Source: Gordoniibacillus kamchatkensis (lineage in GTDB: Bacteria; Bacillota; Bacilli; Paenibacillales; NBRC-103111). Taken from it: a stretch of 64,000 nucleotides of DNA. Location of the stretch: contig NZ_JXAK01000005.1 of assembly GCF_000829455.1 (NCBI RefSeq), forward strand, positions 98,261-162,260. Direction: 5' to 3'. The translations under genes and the position numbers were made by a program. Below are positions 1 through 8,364 of the stretch, piece after piece. How positions within the stretch are numbered: the stretch's first letter is position 1; each line of letters starts with the position of its first letter. Under the pieces are notes generated by a model. It did no database searches. It saw only the letters and a list, made by a program, of their open reading frames with translations, and was not told the origin of the DNA.

Positions 1-498
1 AAACAGGTGCAGCAGCTCGAACTCTTTGGCCGTCAGCTCGATCGGCTGCCCGCCGCGCGTCACCTCGCGCGTATCCAGATCCATCGTCAAATCGTCGTAG
101 CTCAGCTTGTTCGTCGGCGCTTCGCCGCGCTCCGTCCGCCGGCGCAGCAAAACGCGCACGCGGGCGAGCAGCTCCTCGAGCGCGAACGGCTTCACGAGAT
201 AGTCGTCAGCGCCGAGATCGAGCCCCTTCACTCTGTCGCTCACCTCGTCCTTGGCCGTCAGCATGAGCACGGGCACGTCGATTCCGCCTTCGCGCATGCG
301 GCGCACCACTTCCCAGCCGTCGATCTGCGGCATCATGACGTCCAAGATGACAAGGTTCGGCTCCTGCTCCAGTATGTGCTTCAGCCCGTCCATGCCGTTC
401 GCCGCCGTCGCCACCGTATACCCTTCGAACGCCAAGGCGCGGCGCAGCATGGAAGTGATTTTGTCGTCGTCGTCCACGACCAATATTTTTTCTCTCAT
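1..498 (-). CDS. OmpR/PhoB-family response regulator (C-terminus cut by window edge)
   Basis: DNA-binding response regulator of a two-component system, cytoplasmic. The 166 visible residues start MREKILVVDDDDK and hold a complete receiver domain (about 1-120). The acidic cluster is in VVDDDD, the phospho-acceptor Asp in VILDVMMP, the conserved Thr in MLTAKDE and the Lys in LVKPFALEE. A linker leads into a winged-helix domain (ELTAKEFELLHLF), which is interrupted at base 1. The ATG at 498 is preceded by GGGGAGG. The partner histidine kinase would be expected beyond the left edge. A terminator separates the gene from htrA, so it is probably transcribed alone or with genes to the left. The family is clear; the specific regulon cannot be read here. 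Confidence 0.93.
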   Translation of the reverse strand, partial: MREKILVVDDDDKITSMLRRALAFEGYTVATAANGMDGLKHILEQEPNLVILDVMMPQIDGWEVVRRMREGGIDVPVLMLTAKDEVSDRVKGLDLGADDYLVKPFALEELLARVRVLLRRRTERGEAPTNKLSYDDLTMDLDTREVTRGGQPIELTAKEFELLHLF

Positions 499-571
499 CG
501 GCTCTGTATGCCTCCCCGGTATCGCCGTCATCGGCCTCTTCCTCCTATTGTAGCAGAATCCGTCATCCTGC

Positions 572-613
572 AAAAAGAAGCAGAGCCCCGGAGCGCCGGA
601 AGGCCCTGCTTCT
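572..613 (-). terminator. Rho-independent terminator of htrA
   Basis: On the minus strand a 12-bp stem (AGAAGCAGGGCC pairing with GGCTCTGCTTCT, one G-U) is followed by a T run. It lies about 50 bases after the htrA stop. Confidence 0.85.
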
Positions 614-663
614 GCGAAGCATATATGCGAACCGGTCCGCAAGGCGGCCCGGGAATTCGCACG

Positions 664-2262
664 TTACTGCTGTTGGTTCAGGTCGGAATTTTGATTCCGG
701 TCGCCGACCGTAACGACGATGTCTTGCTTCTGGCCGTTGCGGACGATTGTGAGCGTCAGCTTGTCGCCCACTTTCGCGGCTTGAACTTTTTTCGTCAAAT
801 CGTCCTTGCCGGTTACCTTCTGCCCGTTTATAGCCGTAATGACGTCGTATTGCCGGATGCCTGCGGCGAACGCCGGCGTTTTGCGCGGTACGTCCATCAC
901 GAGAGCGCCGTCCGTGTTGTCCAGCTTCAGGTCGCTCACATAATCTTTCGGAATGTCGGTTACCGAGACGCCGATGTACGGAGCCGGTTCTTTCGGAATT
1001 TTAATGTTGTTCTTCAGGTTGTTAAGAACCGACGACACCGTGCTGGTCGGGATCGCGAAACCGATGCCTTGCGCCTGCGCGCTGACGGCGGTGTTGATGC
1101 CGATTACTTCGCCGTTCATATTGAGCAGCGGGCCGCCGGAGTTGCCGGGGTTGATCGCCGCGTCCGTTTGGAACAAGTGCTTGTAGTTGCGGGTGCCCTT
1201 CTGGTCCGGAATGGAAATCGGACGCTCTTTGGCGGACAGTACGCCGACCGTGACGGTATAGTCGAAGTCGTACGGGTTGCCGATCGCGACGACCCAGTCG
1301 CCGATTTGCATGTCGTCGGAGTTGCCGATCGGCAGCGTCGGGAAATCTTTGTCGCCTTCGATTTTCAGCGCCGCCAGGTCAAGGTCGTACGAGCTGCCGA
1401 GCAGCTTCGCCGTAAACGGCTTGTCGTATCCTTGGACGTACACGTTGATTTGGTCGGCGCCGTCGACGACGTGCTCGTTCGTCAAAATGTAGCCGGATTT
1501 CTCGAAAATAAATCCGGTCCCCAGCCCGTTCGGCTGCAGGCCGTTTTGGTTCTGGTTCGGCTGCTGCTGCGAGGAGCCGTCGTCGCCGAACATGTCGCCG
1601 AAAAACTGGCGGAAGAACGGATCGTTCATAAACGGGTTGTTGCGGCTGCTCGCCTTCGGTTTAACGAGCGTCTCCACTTTGACGACGGCCGGGCTCGCTT
1701 GCTTGAAGATGGCCGATACGCTGCCCGGCCGTTCGATGTCGAGCGCCGCCGTTTTCGGGCTGCCTCCGCCGCCGGCGCTCGTCGTCTGGGCCGGTGCGCT
1801 CGATGCGAGCGGATGCGTGCCGCCGGTAAACAGATTCATTTTGTCGGATGCGAACATGAGCGAGCCGACTACGAGCGCGCCGGCCAGGAAGGCGGAAAAC
1901 ACGCTCTTCAGCGAGCTGCGCGGGCTCTTCGGGGGCTGCCAGCCGCCGCCGAAGCCGCTTTGCTGGCCGCCGGCATCCGTATAGCCGAACGAGCGGACAG
2001 GACGCGGCGGCGTCACTTCCACACTGCCGCTGTTTCCGTTCGTCGTCGACGTATACGAAGTAGATTCGGCGCCTGCGCTCCGCTCGGAGGCCGAAGATTT
2101 ATAGGGGCCGTAAGAGTAATAGTAAGACGGCTTATCTTCGGCGCCACCTGCTTTACTTTCCGCAGCTTGCTGCCGCTCGCGGGCTTCGCTTTCGTGAGCT
2201 TCGCCTTCGCTCTGCGGCTTGAAAAAGTCGCTATAATCGCGTTTGTTGTTTTCGTCGTTCAT
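664..2262 (-). CDS. htrA: HtrA/DegP-type membrane-anchored serine protease with PDZ domain
   Basis: Surface quality-control protease (S1C family), 532 residues. The order is an acidic, Gln/Ser-rich cytoplasmic N-terminus of about 110 residues, one membrane segment (SVFSAFLAGALVVGSLMF), a Ser/Thr linker, a trypsin-like domain and a C-terminal PDZ domain (from PYIGVSV). The catalytic triad is visible: His in NEHVV, Asp in DLDLAAL, Ser in GNSGGP. I start at the ATG at 2262 because GGAGGG lies just upstream; an in-frame start 48 bases earlier lacks a site. It resembles Bacillus HtrA/YyxA, which degrade misfolded exported proteins, often under CssRS control. The response regulator next door is separated by a terminator, so a link is only possible. 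A MITE-like palindrome lies in the upstream region. Confidence 0.95.
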   Translation of the reverse strand: MNDENNKRDYSDFFKPQSEGEAHESEARERQQAAESKAGGAEDKPSYYYSYGPYKSSASERSAGAESTSYTSTTNGNSGSVEVTPPRPVRSFGYTDAGGQQSGFGGGWQPPKSPRSSLKSVFSAFLAGALVVGSLMFASDKMNLFTGGTHPLASSAPAQTTSAGGGGSPKTAALDIERPGSVSAIFKQASPAVVKVETLVKPKASSRNNPFMNDPFFRQFFGDMFGDDGSSQQQPNQNQNGLQPNGLGTGFIFEKSGYILTNEHVVDGADQINVYVQGYDKPFTAKLLGSSYDLDLAALKIEGDKDFPTLPIGNSDDMQIGDWVVAIGNPYDFDYTVTVGVLSAKERPISIPDQKGTRNYKHLFQTDAAINPGNSGGPLLNMNGEVIGINTAVSAQAQGIGFAIPTSTVSSVLNNLKNNIKIPKEPAPYIGVSVTDIPKDYVSDLKLDNTDGALVMDVPRKTPAFAAGIRQYDVITAINGQKVTGKDDLTKKVQAAKVGDKLTLTIVRNGQKQDIVVTVGDRNQNSDLNQQQ

Positions 2263-2399
2263 AGCATCATCCCTCCGGTTATCAATAGATGCGCCAGTAG
2301 CATCAGGCACACAAGTGCTTGCGTATAGCTTTGTATGGCTCTATCATGCACTCGCAACCTTAAACGCACATTAAAAATCGATAAATCGGAGGTAAAAGA

Positions 2400-2580
2400 T
2401 TCAGGCTGCCCAAGAAAGTATGGCTTCACTGCGGATTGGGAATGTCGGTCTCCGGCTTCGTTGAAATCGTGTTCCAATGAATTCGAAGGAGAATATGGTT
2501 GGAACACGATTTCAAGGCGCCCGCTCCGCTCTCCGCCCCACATTCCCATCCTCCGCTTCGCCTTTCTCGGGCAGCCTGAA
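2400..2580. repeat. Palindromic MITE-like element, copy 1
   Basis: 181-bp element with perfect 12-bp terminal inverted repeats (TTCAGGCTGCCC and GGGCAGCCTGAA) and an internal hairpin whose 17-base arms, TTGAAATCGTGTTCCAA (2461-2477) and its complement (2499-2515), are perfect. Related copies are at 20568-20706 and 33710-33878. It fills most of the htrA-yugN intergenic space. Short ORFs across it are by-products of the palindrome. Confidence 0.85.
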
Positions 2581-2585
2581 ACGCT

Positions 2586-3004
2586 TTACACTTTGTGCTG
2601 CCAGCTATCTTCGATCTGCCGAAGTATGCGAGTGGCGTCCTCCACCCAATTGTCTTCTACGTCCGCATCGGCGTCCAGCGGCGCCTGGAACTGGTCGACA
2701 AGCGCTCCGGCCGTTTCGGCGTCGGCTTGCGGGTCAAGCCCTTCGTTGTACACGTGCTTCAGAACGAACGGCTGCCCGAACTCAACGGTAGCCTCGTCTC
2801 TTCCGTTTCCGCGTCAATAGCCCCGTCTCTCGACTGGAACGGTATGCGCAGCCATACTTTGCGCGCCTCGTCGAGCGGCCGGTCGAAATAGCCGCTGTCG
2901 TAATCCCAGTTGCCGCCGACCGTGAATTGATAGGCGGCGAGCCGGTCGCGCGCCTTGTCGAACGACTCTACTTGATGCTCCAAAGAAGATTGCAACGGTT
3001 TCAT
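2586..3004 (-). pseudogene. yugN: YugN-like family protein, interrupted by a one-base frameshift
   Basis: Small cytoplasmic protein of unknown function in the YugN-like family. It starts MKPLQSSLEH at an ATG preceded by GCAGGAGG and runs to about residue 67 (VWLRIPFQSRDG). The frame then breaks near 2795-2805. After restoring one base it continues with VEFGQPFVLKHVYNEGLD and a conserved C-terminus ending WQHKV, stop at 2586. Both halves fit the family over its usual length of about 135 residues, so the damage is a single lost base. Because several other genes here, including essential ones, show the same defect, a sequencing indel is more likely than a real null. It lies 79 bases after liaR and may be co-transcribed with it. 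Confidence 0.8.
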
Positions 3005-3082
3005 GCGCAGCTTCCTCCTGCTTGCCGGGTTGCCCGGCATCGTGATGCCTGTAGCGTGCGCCTTGCTTCCGTTTTTTATGTG

Positions 3083-3748
3083 TCAGCTGCCCTGCTTGCC
3101 AATCCACCCTTTGCGGTGGGCGAAGATGGCGAGCTGCGTCCGGTCTTCGAGCTCGCATTTCATGAGCAGATTGCTGACGTGCGTTTTGACGGTCTTGATA
3201 CTGATATGCAGCGTTTCGGAAATTTCCTTGTTCGTTTTCCCCTCGGCGATGAGCAGCAGCACTTCTTTCTCGCGCGCCGTCAAATCGTCCGCTTCGTCCG
3301 GAGCGTTGCGCTGTCTCAGCCCGCGCGTCAAGGCGAGCGACACCTCCGAATTCATGACCGGGACGCCGCGCGCCGCGCTAAGCACCGTAGCGACAAGCTG
3401 GTCGGACGATACCGTCTTCAGCACATAGTTCATCGCCCCGGCCTCCACCGCCTGCACGACCTTCGCTTCTTCGAGAAAGCTCGTCAGCATGACGACGCGG
3501 ATGTCGGGATACAGCCCCGTCACCTCGCGCGTCGTTTCTATCCCGTCCATTACCGGCATCATCAAGTCTACCAGCATCACGTCCGGCCTCGCCTCCGGCG
3601 CCATGTCCGCCAGCAGCCGCAGCGCTTCTTTGCCGTTGCCGGCTTCGGCGACGACAGCCAGCTCCGGTTCGAGCGCCATATACGTCTTCAGCCCGGCCCG
3701 CACCATATCGTGATCGTCCACGATCATTACTTTGACTTGTCCGCTCAT
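3083..3748 (-). CDS. liaR: LiaR/VraR-type response regulator (NarL/LuxR family)
   Basis: Output regulator of the LiaFSR envelope-stress system, 221 residues. The receiver domain spans about 1-125: acidic pair in IVDDHD, phospho-Asp in VMLVDLMMP, Lys in YVLKTVS. It is followed by a LuxR-type HTH (about 150-215, with LTAREKEVLLLIAEGKTNKEI). The ATG overlaps the liaS stop by four bases (ATGA), so the two are translationally coupled. In Bacillus and Staphylococcus this family responds to lipid II-binding antibiotics and other cell-wall damage. No separate promoter is visible between it and liaS. Confidence 0.93.
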   Translation of the reverse strand: MSGQVKVMIVDDHDMVRAGLKTYMALEPELAVVAEAGNGKEALRLLADMAPEARPDVMLVDLMMPVMDGIETTREVTGLYPDIRVVMLTSFLEEAKVVQAVEAGAMNYVLKTVSSDQLVATVLSAARGVPVMNSEVSLALTRGLRQRNAPDEADDLTAREKEVLLLIAEGKTNKEISETLHISIKTVKTHVSNLLMKCELEDRTQLAIFAHRKGWIGKQGS

Positions 3749-4830
3749 TGTTCCGCCGTTCCCCCCGCAGTTTTGCTTCGATTCGCCGCCTCGTCAGCCT
3801 TGGACGGGGCGGACGCGAATTTCGGAATGCGCACCCGCACTGTCGTCCCGGTGCCGAGCCGGCTCACGATCTCGACTTCACCGCCGAGCTTCTGCGCCCG
3901 CTCCCGCATCGTCGCAAGCCCGTGCGATGTCGACGGCAGCTCGCTTTTGGCGAACCCTTTGCCGTTATCCTGCACAAGCAGCACGTATTGGTGGCCGGTA
4001 TCCTGCAGCTGCAGCTCCACTTGCGTAGCGGCCGCGTGCTTGACGATGTTCGCCATGCTTTCCTGAATAATTAAAAATAACTGCTGTTCAAGCGCCTCCG
4101 GCAACTCCTCGCTCACCTGGCAATCCAGCAAGCCTTGCAAGTCGCTTGCCCTGCAATATTCCGGGAACCACGTTTCCAGCGCCGCCTGCAGCGACTTGCC
4201 GTCAAGCTCGATCGGCCGCAGCTGCGAAATGAGCCCGCGCATTTGTTTTTGCGCGTGGTGCGACATGCGGATCAGCTGCTCCATGAGCCCCGCCGCCGTA
4301 TCCGGGTTGCGCTCGAGCACTTTCGGCAGCGACGACGCCGACATATGAATGGCGAACAGCTCTTGACTGACCGTGTCGTGCAGGTCGCGGGCCAGCCGCC
4401 GCCGCTCTTCCATAACCGCAGCCTCCACCTGCGCGAATTCGGCCAAGGCCGAGTCGCCGCCGAGCTTTTGCAGCAGCTGCATCCGCTCGCCGAGCGAGCG
4501 CGCCATCCGGTTGAATTCGCCGAAAATGTGGCGGAACGGATCGCCCTGTTCGACGGGTATGCGCCGCGTAAAGTTGCCTTTGGACAGCTCCAAAAGCGCA
4601 AGATGCAGGCTGTCCAGCTTGCGCTGCAGCCATTTGGCCGCGGCATAGCCGACGGCCTGCCCGATCAGCACGACAGCGGCGACGACCCCGAGCAGCACGT
4701 CGATGCGGCCGAGCTCGGCCTGATAATATTGATAAGCCGCAAACAAGCACGCCAGACTGAGAAGGCTCGCGGTCAAAAAATAGACCATGAGCCTCCACTT
4801 CATATTGAATTCCCGGATTCTTTGCAGCAT
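3745..4830 (-). CDS. liaS: LiaS/VraS-type sensor histidine kinase
   Basis: Membrane sensor kinase of the LiaFSR system, up to 361 residues. Two N-terminal transmembrane segments with a very short outside loop (about 10-32 and 42-62) give the intramembrane-sensing layout. A HAMP-like linker follows, then a HisKA_3 dimerisation domain with the phospho-accepting His in LARDLHDTVSQ and an HATPase_c domain with NIVKHA, DNGKG and GTGTTV. It would phosphorylate the adjacent LiaR. A second in-frame ATG at 4803 (MKWRLMVYF) is also possible; the first has only a close GGAAGG. It starts 10 bases after liaF. Confidence 0.93.
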   Translation of the reverse strand: MLQRIREFNMKWRLMVYFLTASLLSLACLFAAYQYYQAELGRIDVLLGVVAAVVLIGQAVGYAAAKWLQRKLDSLHLALLELSKGNFTRRIPVEQGDPFRHIFGEFNRMARSLGERMQLLQKLGGDSALAEFAQVEAAVMEERRRLARDLHDTVSQELFAIHMSASSLPKVLERNPDTAAGLMEQLIRMSHHAQKQMRGLISQLRPIELDGKSLQAALETWFPEYCRASDLQGLLDCQVSEELPEALEQQLFLIIQESMANIVKHAAATQVELQLQDTGHQYVLLVQDNGKGFAKSELPSTSHGLATMRERAQKLGGEVEIVSRLGTGTTVRVRIPKFASAPSKADEAANRSKTAGGTAEQ

Positions 4831-4840
4831 CGCCTTCCGT

Positions 4841-5872
4841 TCAACCTACTTTCTGTACGAGCACATCGCCGACGAACGCGCTGACGATGAGCCGGATTTT
4901 TCGATCGGATTCGCGGTAATGCGGCGTTTCGGTGCGAATGTTGCGGAACATGCCCGCCTCGTGGCGGTCCAGCACGTGCATATCGCCGATAAACGACGAT
5001 GCGGTGACCGCGATTTCCACTTCGACGTCGGCGGGAACGAGCATTTTCACGTCGCCGATGAACGTCGATACGACAAGCTTCGTCTCGCCGAGCGGAATCG
5101 TCGCTTTCGTGAGGTCGATGAGCGTATCCCCAATGAAATGGGAGATCGTCATCGGCTGCAAATCCCAGTAATCTTTGCCGAGAAAGACGTCGCCGATAAA
5201 GCCGGACTTGTGCTGGACCGGTCCGGAGCCGGGGCCGAACGTCGAAATGTAGTCGTCGCCGTAATCGTAATGATGGTTATGGTGCCACTGATGAGCGCGC
5301 CATTCGCGGCGGGCCCGCTTGCGCTCCCATCTTTCCGCCGCCTTCTCCGCTTTGTATGCCGCCTTGTCGGCATGTTCCCCGACTTTCGAGGCTACTTCGT
5401 CGATTTTATCCGCTACTTGAGCCGACGCCTTGTCTTTCCACTCTTCCCATTTTCCGCCGTCCGGAGCGGGCGGCCGCTCTCCGTAAATCTCGTAATAGGA
5501 GCGGTCCGGATGGCGGCGCGTCTGTTCGTGGCGGTTCCGCGGCGAAGGGCGGAACATGAGCGCAAGCCCGAACAGGATGAGCGCCGCCGGGCCGAGATAA
5601 GCGAACAGCTCCCCGATCGACAGGCCGGTAATACCGAGATTATGCAGAAGGAAGACGACGCCTACGCCGCAGACGATCAAATTCCAGATGCCTGCGCCCC
5701 AGCCGTGCCTCCAGCTGCTTAGCAAACCGCTGAAGCCGGCCATAATAATGAATACGGGCCAGTACGTGCTTAGCAAAGTTTTAAGGTCAACGGTGATAAC
5801 CCCGAGCTGTTCGAGCAAAAACAAGACGCCGGCATCGATTAAAACCAATCCCCAAAAGAAGCGTTGCAGCAT
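4841..5872 (-). CDS. liaF: LiaF-like cell-envelope stress regulator
   Basis: Membrane protein that in Bacillus holds the LiaSR pair inactive until the envelope is disturbed; 343 residues. Four hydrophobic segments fill residues 1-110 (starting MLQRFFWGLVLIDAG). A charged Arg/Lys-rich linker of about 80 residues follows, then a C-terminal cell-wall-active antibiotic response domain with four repeats of the FIGD/FVGD type (SGFIGDVFL, SHFIGDTLI, STFIGDVKM, SAFVGDVLV). GAGGG precedes the ATG. It is first in the operon liaF-liaS-liaR; liaI is absent here. The region upstream is shared with the divergent amtB promoter. Confidence 0.92.
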   Translation of the reverse strand: MLQRFFWGLVLIDAGVLFLLEQLGVITVDLKTLLSTYWPVFIIMAGFSGLLSSWRHGWGAGIWNLIVCGVGVVFLLHNLGITGLSIGELFAYLGPAALILFGLALMFRPSPRNRHEQTRRHPDRSYYEIYGERPPAPDGGKWEEWKDKASAQVADKIDEVASKVGEHADKAAYKAEKAAERWERKRARREWRAHQWHHNHHYDYGDDYISTFGPGSGPVQHKSGFIGDVFLGKDYWDLQPMTISHFIGDTLIDLTKATIPLGETKLVVSTFIGDVKMLVPADVEVEIAVTASSFIGDMHVLDRHEAGMFRNIRTETPHYRESDRKIRLIVSAFVGDVLVQKVG

Positions 5873-6013
5873 AAGTTGTCCCTCTCTTTGCGATGATGGC
5901 GCCTGGTCGGCTGCCTTGTACGTTCAGTGTAACGGAACGGAAAGAAGTTGAAAAGAGACGGGGGTTGGAGCGCAAACTCGGTCTGGAGACTGAATTTAAA
6001 CATAACATTTGGT

Positions 6014-6105
6014 GTAATGTATATTGTCTATGCCGGAATTTCAGCACCATTCGTTACATTACCTCACGTATTTCATTGACACTTTTTGAAACCGCGCCGT
6101 ATAAT
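6014..6105 (+). promoter_or_regulatory. amtB promoter with an upstream inverted repeat
   Basis: A near-consensus sigma-A promoter: TTGACA at 6076-6081, an 18-base spacer, TATAAT at 6100-6105, about 50 bases before the amtB start. Upstream, GTAATGTA (6014-6021) and TACATTAC (6055-6062) form an 8-bp inverted repeat with a 33-base gap. The half sites recall nitrogen-regulator boxes, but spacing and sequence do not match the TnrA/GlnR consensus, so the operator role is a guess. The rest of 5873-6157 shows nothing else. Confidence 0.75.
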
Positions 6106-6157
6106 TAGGTTCGGCTTCGATTTCATGTTAGATTTCTTGCTCAGGAGGGGCTTATCC

Positions 6158-7456
6158 ATGACTTTGGAAGCGTTGTCCAGCGGGCTGGACACGATATGGG
6201 TTGTATTGACCGCAGCGATGATTTTGCTTATGGAGGGCGGGTTCGCTCTGCTCGAGGCCGGCTTCGTGCGCCAAAAAAACGCGGTCAGCATCATCATGAA
6301 AGTATTCGTCGACATCGCCTTCGGCGCGCTTATGTTCTATACCGTCGGCTTCGGTCTTATGTACGGCAAAGATAGCGGGGGCGTTATCGGCACCAGCGGC
6401 TTTTTGCTGGGAGGCGATTTGTCCCATATTAAGCTCTCCATCTCGCACGAAACGTACTGGTTGTTCCAATGCGCCTTCGTTATCGCCGTCATCTCCATCG
6501 TATCGGGGGCTGTGGCGGAACGAATCAACTTTCGGGCCTACATCTTATATACGATACTGATGACCGCGTTCATTTACCCGATTGCCGGGCATTGGGTTTG
6601 GAGCGTCGGCGGCTGGCTCGCGGGATTCGGCATGATCGATTTCGCCGGCTCTGCCGTCATCCACGCCCTCGGCGGCTTTTCCGCGCTCGCGGCGGCGATG
6701 CTGATCGGTCCGCGCATCGGCAAATACGGGGCGGACGGGTCTGCCAATATCGTGCCGCCGTCCAATTTGCCGCTCGCTTCCGTCGGCGCCTTCATTCTCT
6801 GGTTCGGCTGGTTCGGCTTCAACTCCGGCTCCACGCTCAGCGCCACGAACGGCTCGATCGGCCATATCGCCGTTACCACGATGCTGGCTGCAGCGTCCGG
6901 CTCGGCGGCATGCATCCTGTTCACGATGCTGCGCTACCGCAAAGCCGACCCGCCGATGGTCATCAACGGCGCCCTGGCAGGTCTTGTCGGCATCACCGCC
7001 GGCTGCGCCTTCGTCAGCGACATCGCCGCCATCCTCATCGGCGTCGTGTGCGGCATCGCCATGGTGTTTGCAACCGAATTCCTCGATTCGAAACGGATCG
7101 ACGATCCGGTCGGCGCTTTTGCCGTACACGGCGTCAGCGGCTCGATCGGGACGCTCGCGGTCGGCCTGTTCGCGATGCCGGATTTGACGCAAAGCGTCGG
7201 CCGCGGCTACGCCGGCTTGCTGTACGGCGGCGGCTGGTCGCTGCTCGGCGTGCAGGCGCTAGGCCTTGCCGTATGCTGCCTGTGGGGCTTCGCTGTAACG
7301 TGGTTTGGCTGCAAAGCGATCAACAAGCTGACCCCGCTGCGCGTTTCGCGCGACGAAGAGCTCGTCGGCCTGGACGTCGGCATTCACGGCGTGCCGGCCT
7401 ACAGCAACGAGGACGGCTTCCTTGAGCTCGGCTCGTTGAAAACCGAACCTAAATGA
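6158..7456 (+). CDS. amtB: Ammonium transporter (Amt family)
   Basis: Membrane channel-type transporter for ammonium/ammonia, 432 residues with about eleven membrane helices. Family features visible include the start MTLEALSSGLDTIWVVLTAA, AFVRQKNA-like GFVRQKN, the FAGSAVIHALGGFSALAAA stretch bearing the first pore His, and VHGVSGSIGTLAVGLF bearing the second. The ATG at 6158 follows AGGAGGGG. An upstream in-frame TTG at 6086 lies between the -35 and -10 elements and can be excluded. A strong promoter lies upstream and a terminator follows 15 bases after the stop. No glnB/glnK gene is attached, so post-translational control by PII would have to come from elsewhere. Confidence 0.95.
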   Translation: MTLEALSSGLDTIWVVLTAAMILLMEGGFALLEAGFVRQKNAVSIIMKVFVDIAFGALMFYTVGFGLMYGKDSGGVIGTSGFLLGGDLSHIKLSISHETYWLFQCAFVIAVISIVSGAVAERINFRAYILYTILMTAFIYPIAGHWVWSVGGWLAGFGMIDFAGSAVIHALGGFSALAAAMLIGPRIGKYGADGSANIVPPSNLPLASVGAFILWFGWFGFNSGSTLSATNGSIGHIAVTTMLAAASGSAACILFTMLRYRKADPPMVINGALAGLVGITAGCAFVSDIAAILIGVVCGIAMVFATEFLDSKRIDDPVGAFAVHGVSGSIGTLAVGLFAMPDLTQSVGRGYAGLLYGGGWSLLGVQALGLAVCCLWGFAVTWFGCKAINKLTPLRVSRDEELVGLDVGIHGVPAYSNEDGFLELGSLKTEPK

Positions 7457-7469
7457 GGCAGGCAACAAC

Positions 7470-7508
7470 AAATCCCGGCTTCTCCATCGGGAAGAGGCCG
7501 GGATTTTT
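7470..7508 (+). terminator. Rho-independent terminator of amtB
   Basis: Stem AAATCCCGGC / GCCGGGATTT around a 16-base loop, followed by a T run. Confidence 0.88.
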
Positions 7509-7563
7509 ACATGTTCGATGCCGCGGGAAGAATCGCTTTCGGCAACTACGCCGAGAATTGCAC

Positions 7564-7932
7564 TTACCCTAAATCGTCCGGGACTTCGACCTCGTCTTGA
7601 GGCTGCGAACCGGTAAGTATCGCCCGCGCTTGCTCCACTTCGGCGCGCAGCTTTCTCACTTGCTCCATCGGCTTCTTCACATAATGAATATATTCGACGG
7701 CGAGATGGTGGTCCGGCTTCTTGCCGCTGAACATGCGCCGCAGCGGCGACATTGCCCGGTAGGCGCGTTCCTCTGCCAGCCGCTTCTTCTCATAACGTTC
7801 CACGACCTGCTCGATGTCGGCGATCAGCTGCTCTTTGCGGGCGATATAAGCTTCGAGAAAAGGCAGCACATCGGCGGCTTTCTTCTTCTTCCAACGGATC
7901 GGCTGTTCGCTCGGCATTGTCGGATTAATCAT
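7564..7932 (-). CDS. Conserved-looking hypothetical protein, helical, charged
   Basis: 122 residues, not recognised. It is soluble, strongly charged and predicted helical: a basic patch near the start (RWKKKKAADVLPFLEAYIARKEQLI), a possible coiled coil over about 25-55, a basic turn SPLRRMFSGKKPDHH and a second helix ending in an acidic tail (EVEVPDDLG). No membrane segment or signal peptide. AAGGAG lies 14 bases before the ATG at 7932; an ATG five codons later is an alternative. Codon use matches its neighbours. It appears to be a single-gene unit; the function is unknown. Confidence 0.7.
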   Translation of the reverse strand: MINPTMPSEQPIRWKKKKAADVLPFLEAYIARKEQLIADIEQVVERYEKKRLAEERAYRAMSPLRRMFSGKKPDHHLAVEYIHYVKKPMEQVRKLRAEVEQARAILTGSQPQDEVEVPDDLG

Positions 7933-8092
7933 GAGAACTCACTTATCTCCTTGCGTTAGCTATTTTAACAATAGTTATAGTTTACTACGGTATTGCGGAA
8001 ACGACAACGGGTATTTTCGCAAAAACGGCCCGACCACGCGGAATTATGTAACGATATATGACATTTCTTTATAAAAATATACGTTCTCGATG

Positions 8093-8128
8093 CAAAAAAG
8101 CGGAAGGATGAGGTTCATCCTTCCGCTT
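8093..8128 (-). terminator. Strong terminator after the SASP-like gene
   Basis: A perfect 14-bp stem (AAGCGGAAGGATGA with its complement) and a three-base loop, followed by a T6 run on the minus strand. Confidence 0.9.
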
Positions 8129-8149
8129 ATCCGTACGTTATGTGTGGAA

Positions 8150-8278
8150 TTACGCTTTGTTCCGGTTCGCAGTTTGGTTTGCGGCAGCCTTAGCATTGGC
8201 ACTGGCGTTAGCGTTAGCCGCCACTTCCGTTGCAAATTCCGCATCCTGCTGTCTGTTCTTGTTTTTATTCTTGGCCAT
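8150..8278 (-). CDS. Small acid-soluble spore protein, gamma-type-like
   Basis: 42-residue peptide rich in Asn, Ala, Gln and Lys, beginning MAKNKNKNRQQ. Its DAEFATEVAANANA segment resembles the QFGTEFASET motif of gamma-type SASPs, the spore-core storage proteins broken down by GPR protease at germination. A near-perfect ribosome site (GGGGAGGTGAT) precedes the ATG at 8278, and a strong terminator follows the stop, so expression as an independent small gene is well supported. It is about half the length of Bacillus SspE and lacks its internal duplication. A related small spore protein of another class is possible. Confidence 0.65.
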   Translation of the reverse strand: MAKNKNKNRQQDAEFATEVAANANASANAKAAANQTANRNKA

Positions 8279-8364
8279 GTCCATCACCTCCCCGACGTTA
8301 TTGTTAGCCAGGGAACACCGTTTCATGTAGGAAAAAGAAGCAAAATGGGACACACCCGCCATGG

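Noticed and set aside
7..2328. A 773-codon open frame on the plus strand
   Set aside because: It runs antisense to htrA and the response regulator, is Arg/Val-rich without domains, and results from high-GC codon bias. The minus-strand genes carry full motifs and ribosome sites.
2259..2549. A short minus-strand ORF upstream of htrA
   Set aside because: It lies within the MITE-like palindrome and has no ribosome site or family features.
6014..6062. GlnR/TnrA box upstream of amtB
   Set aside because: Half sites look similar, but the 33-base gap and missing TGTNA-N7-TNACA layout do not fit; reported only as an inverted repeat.
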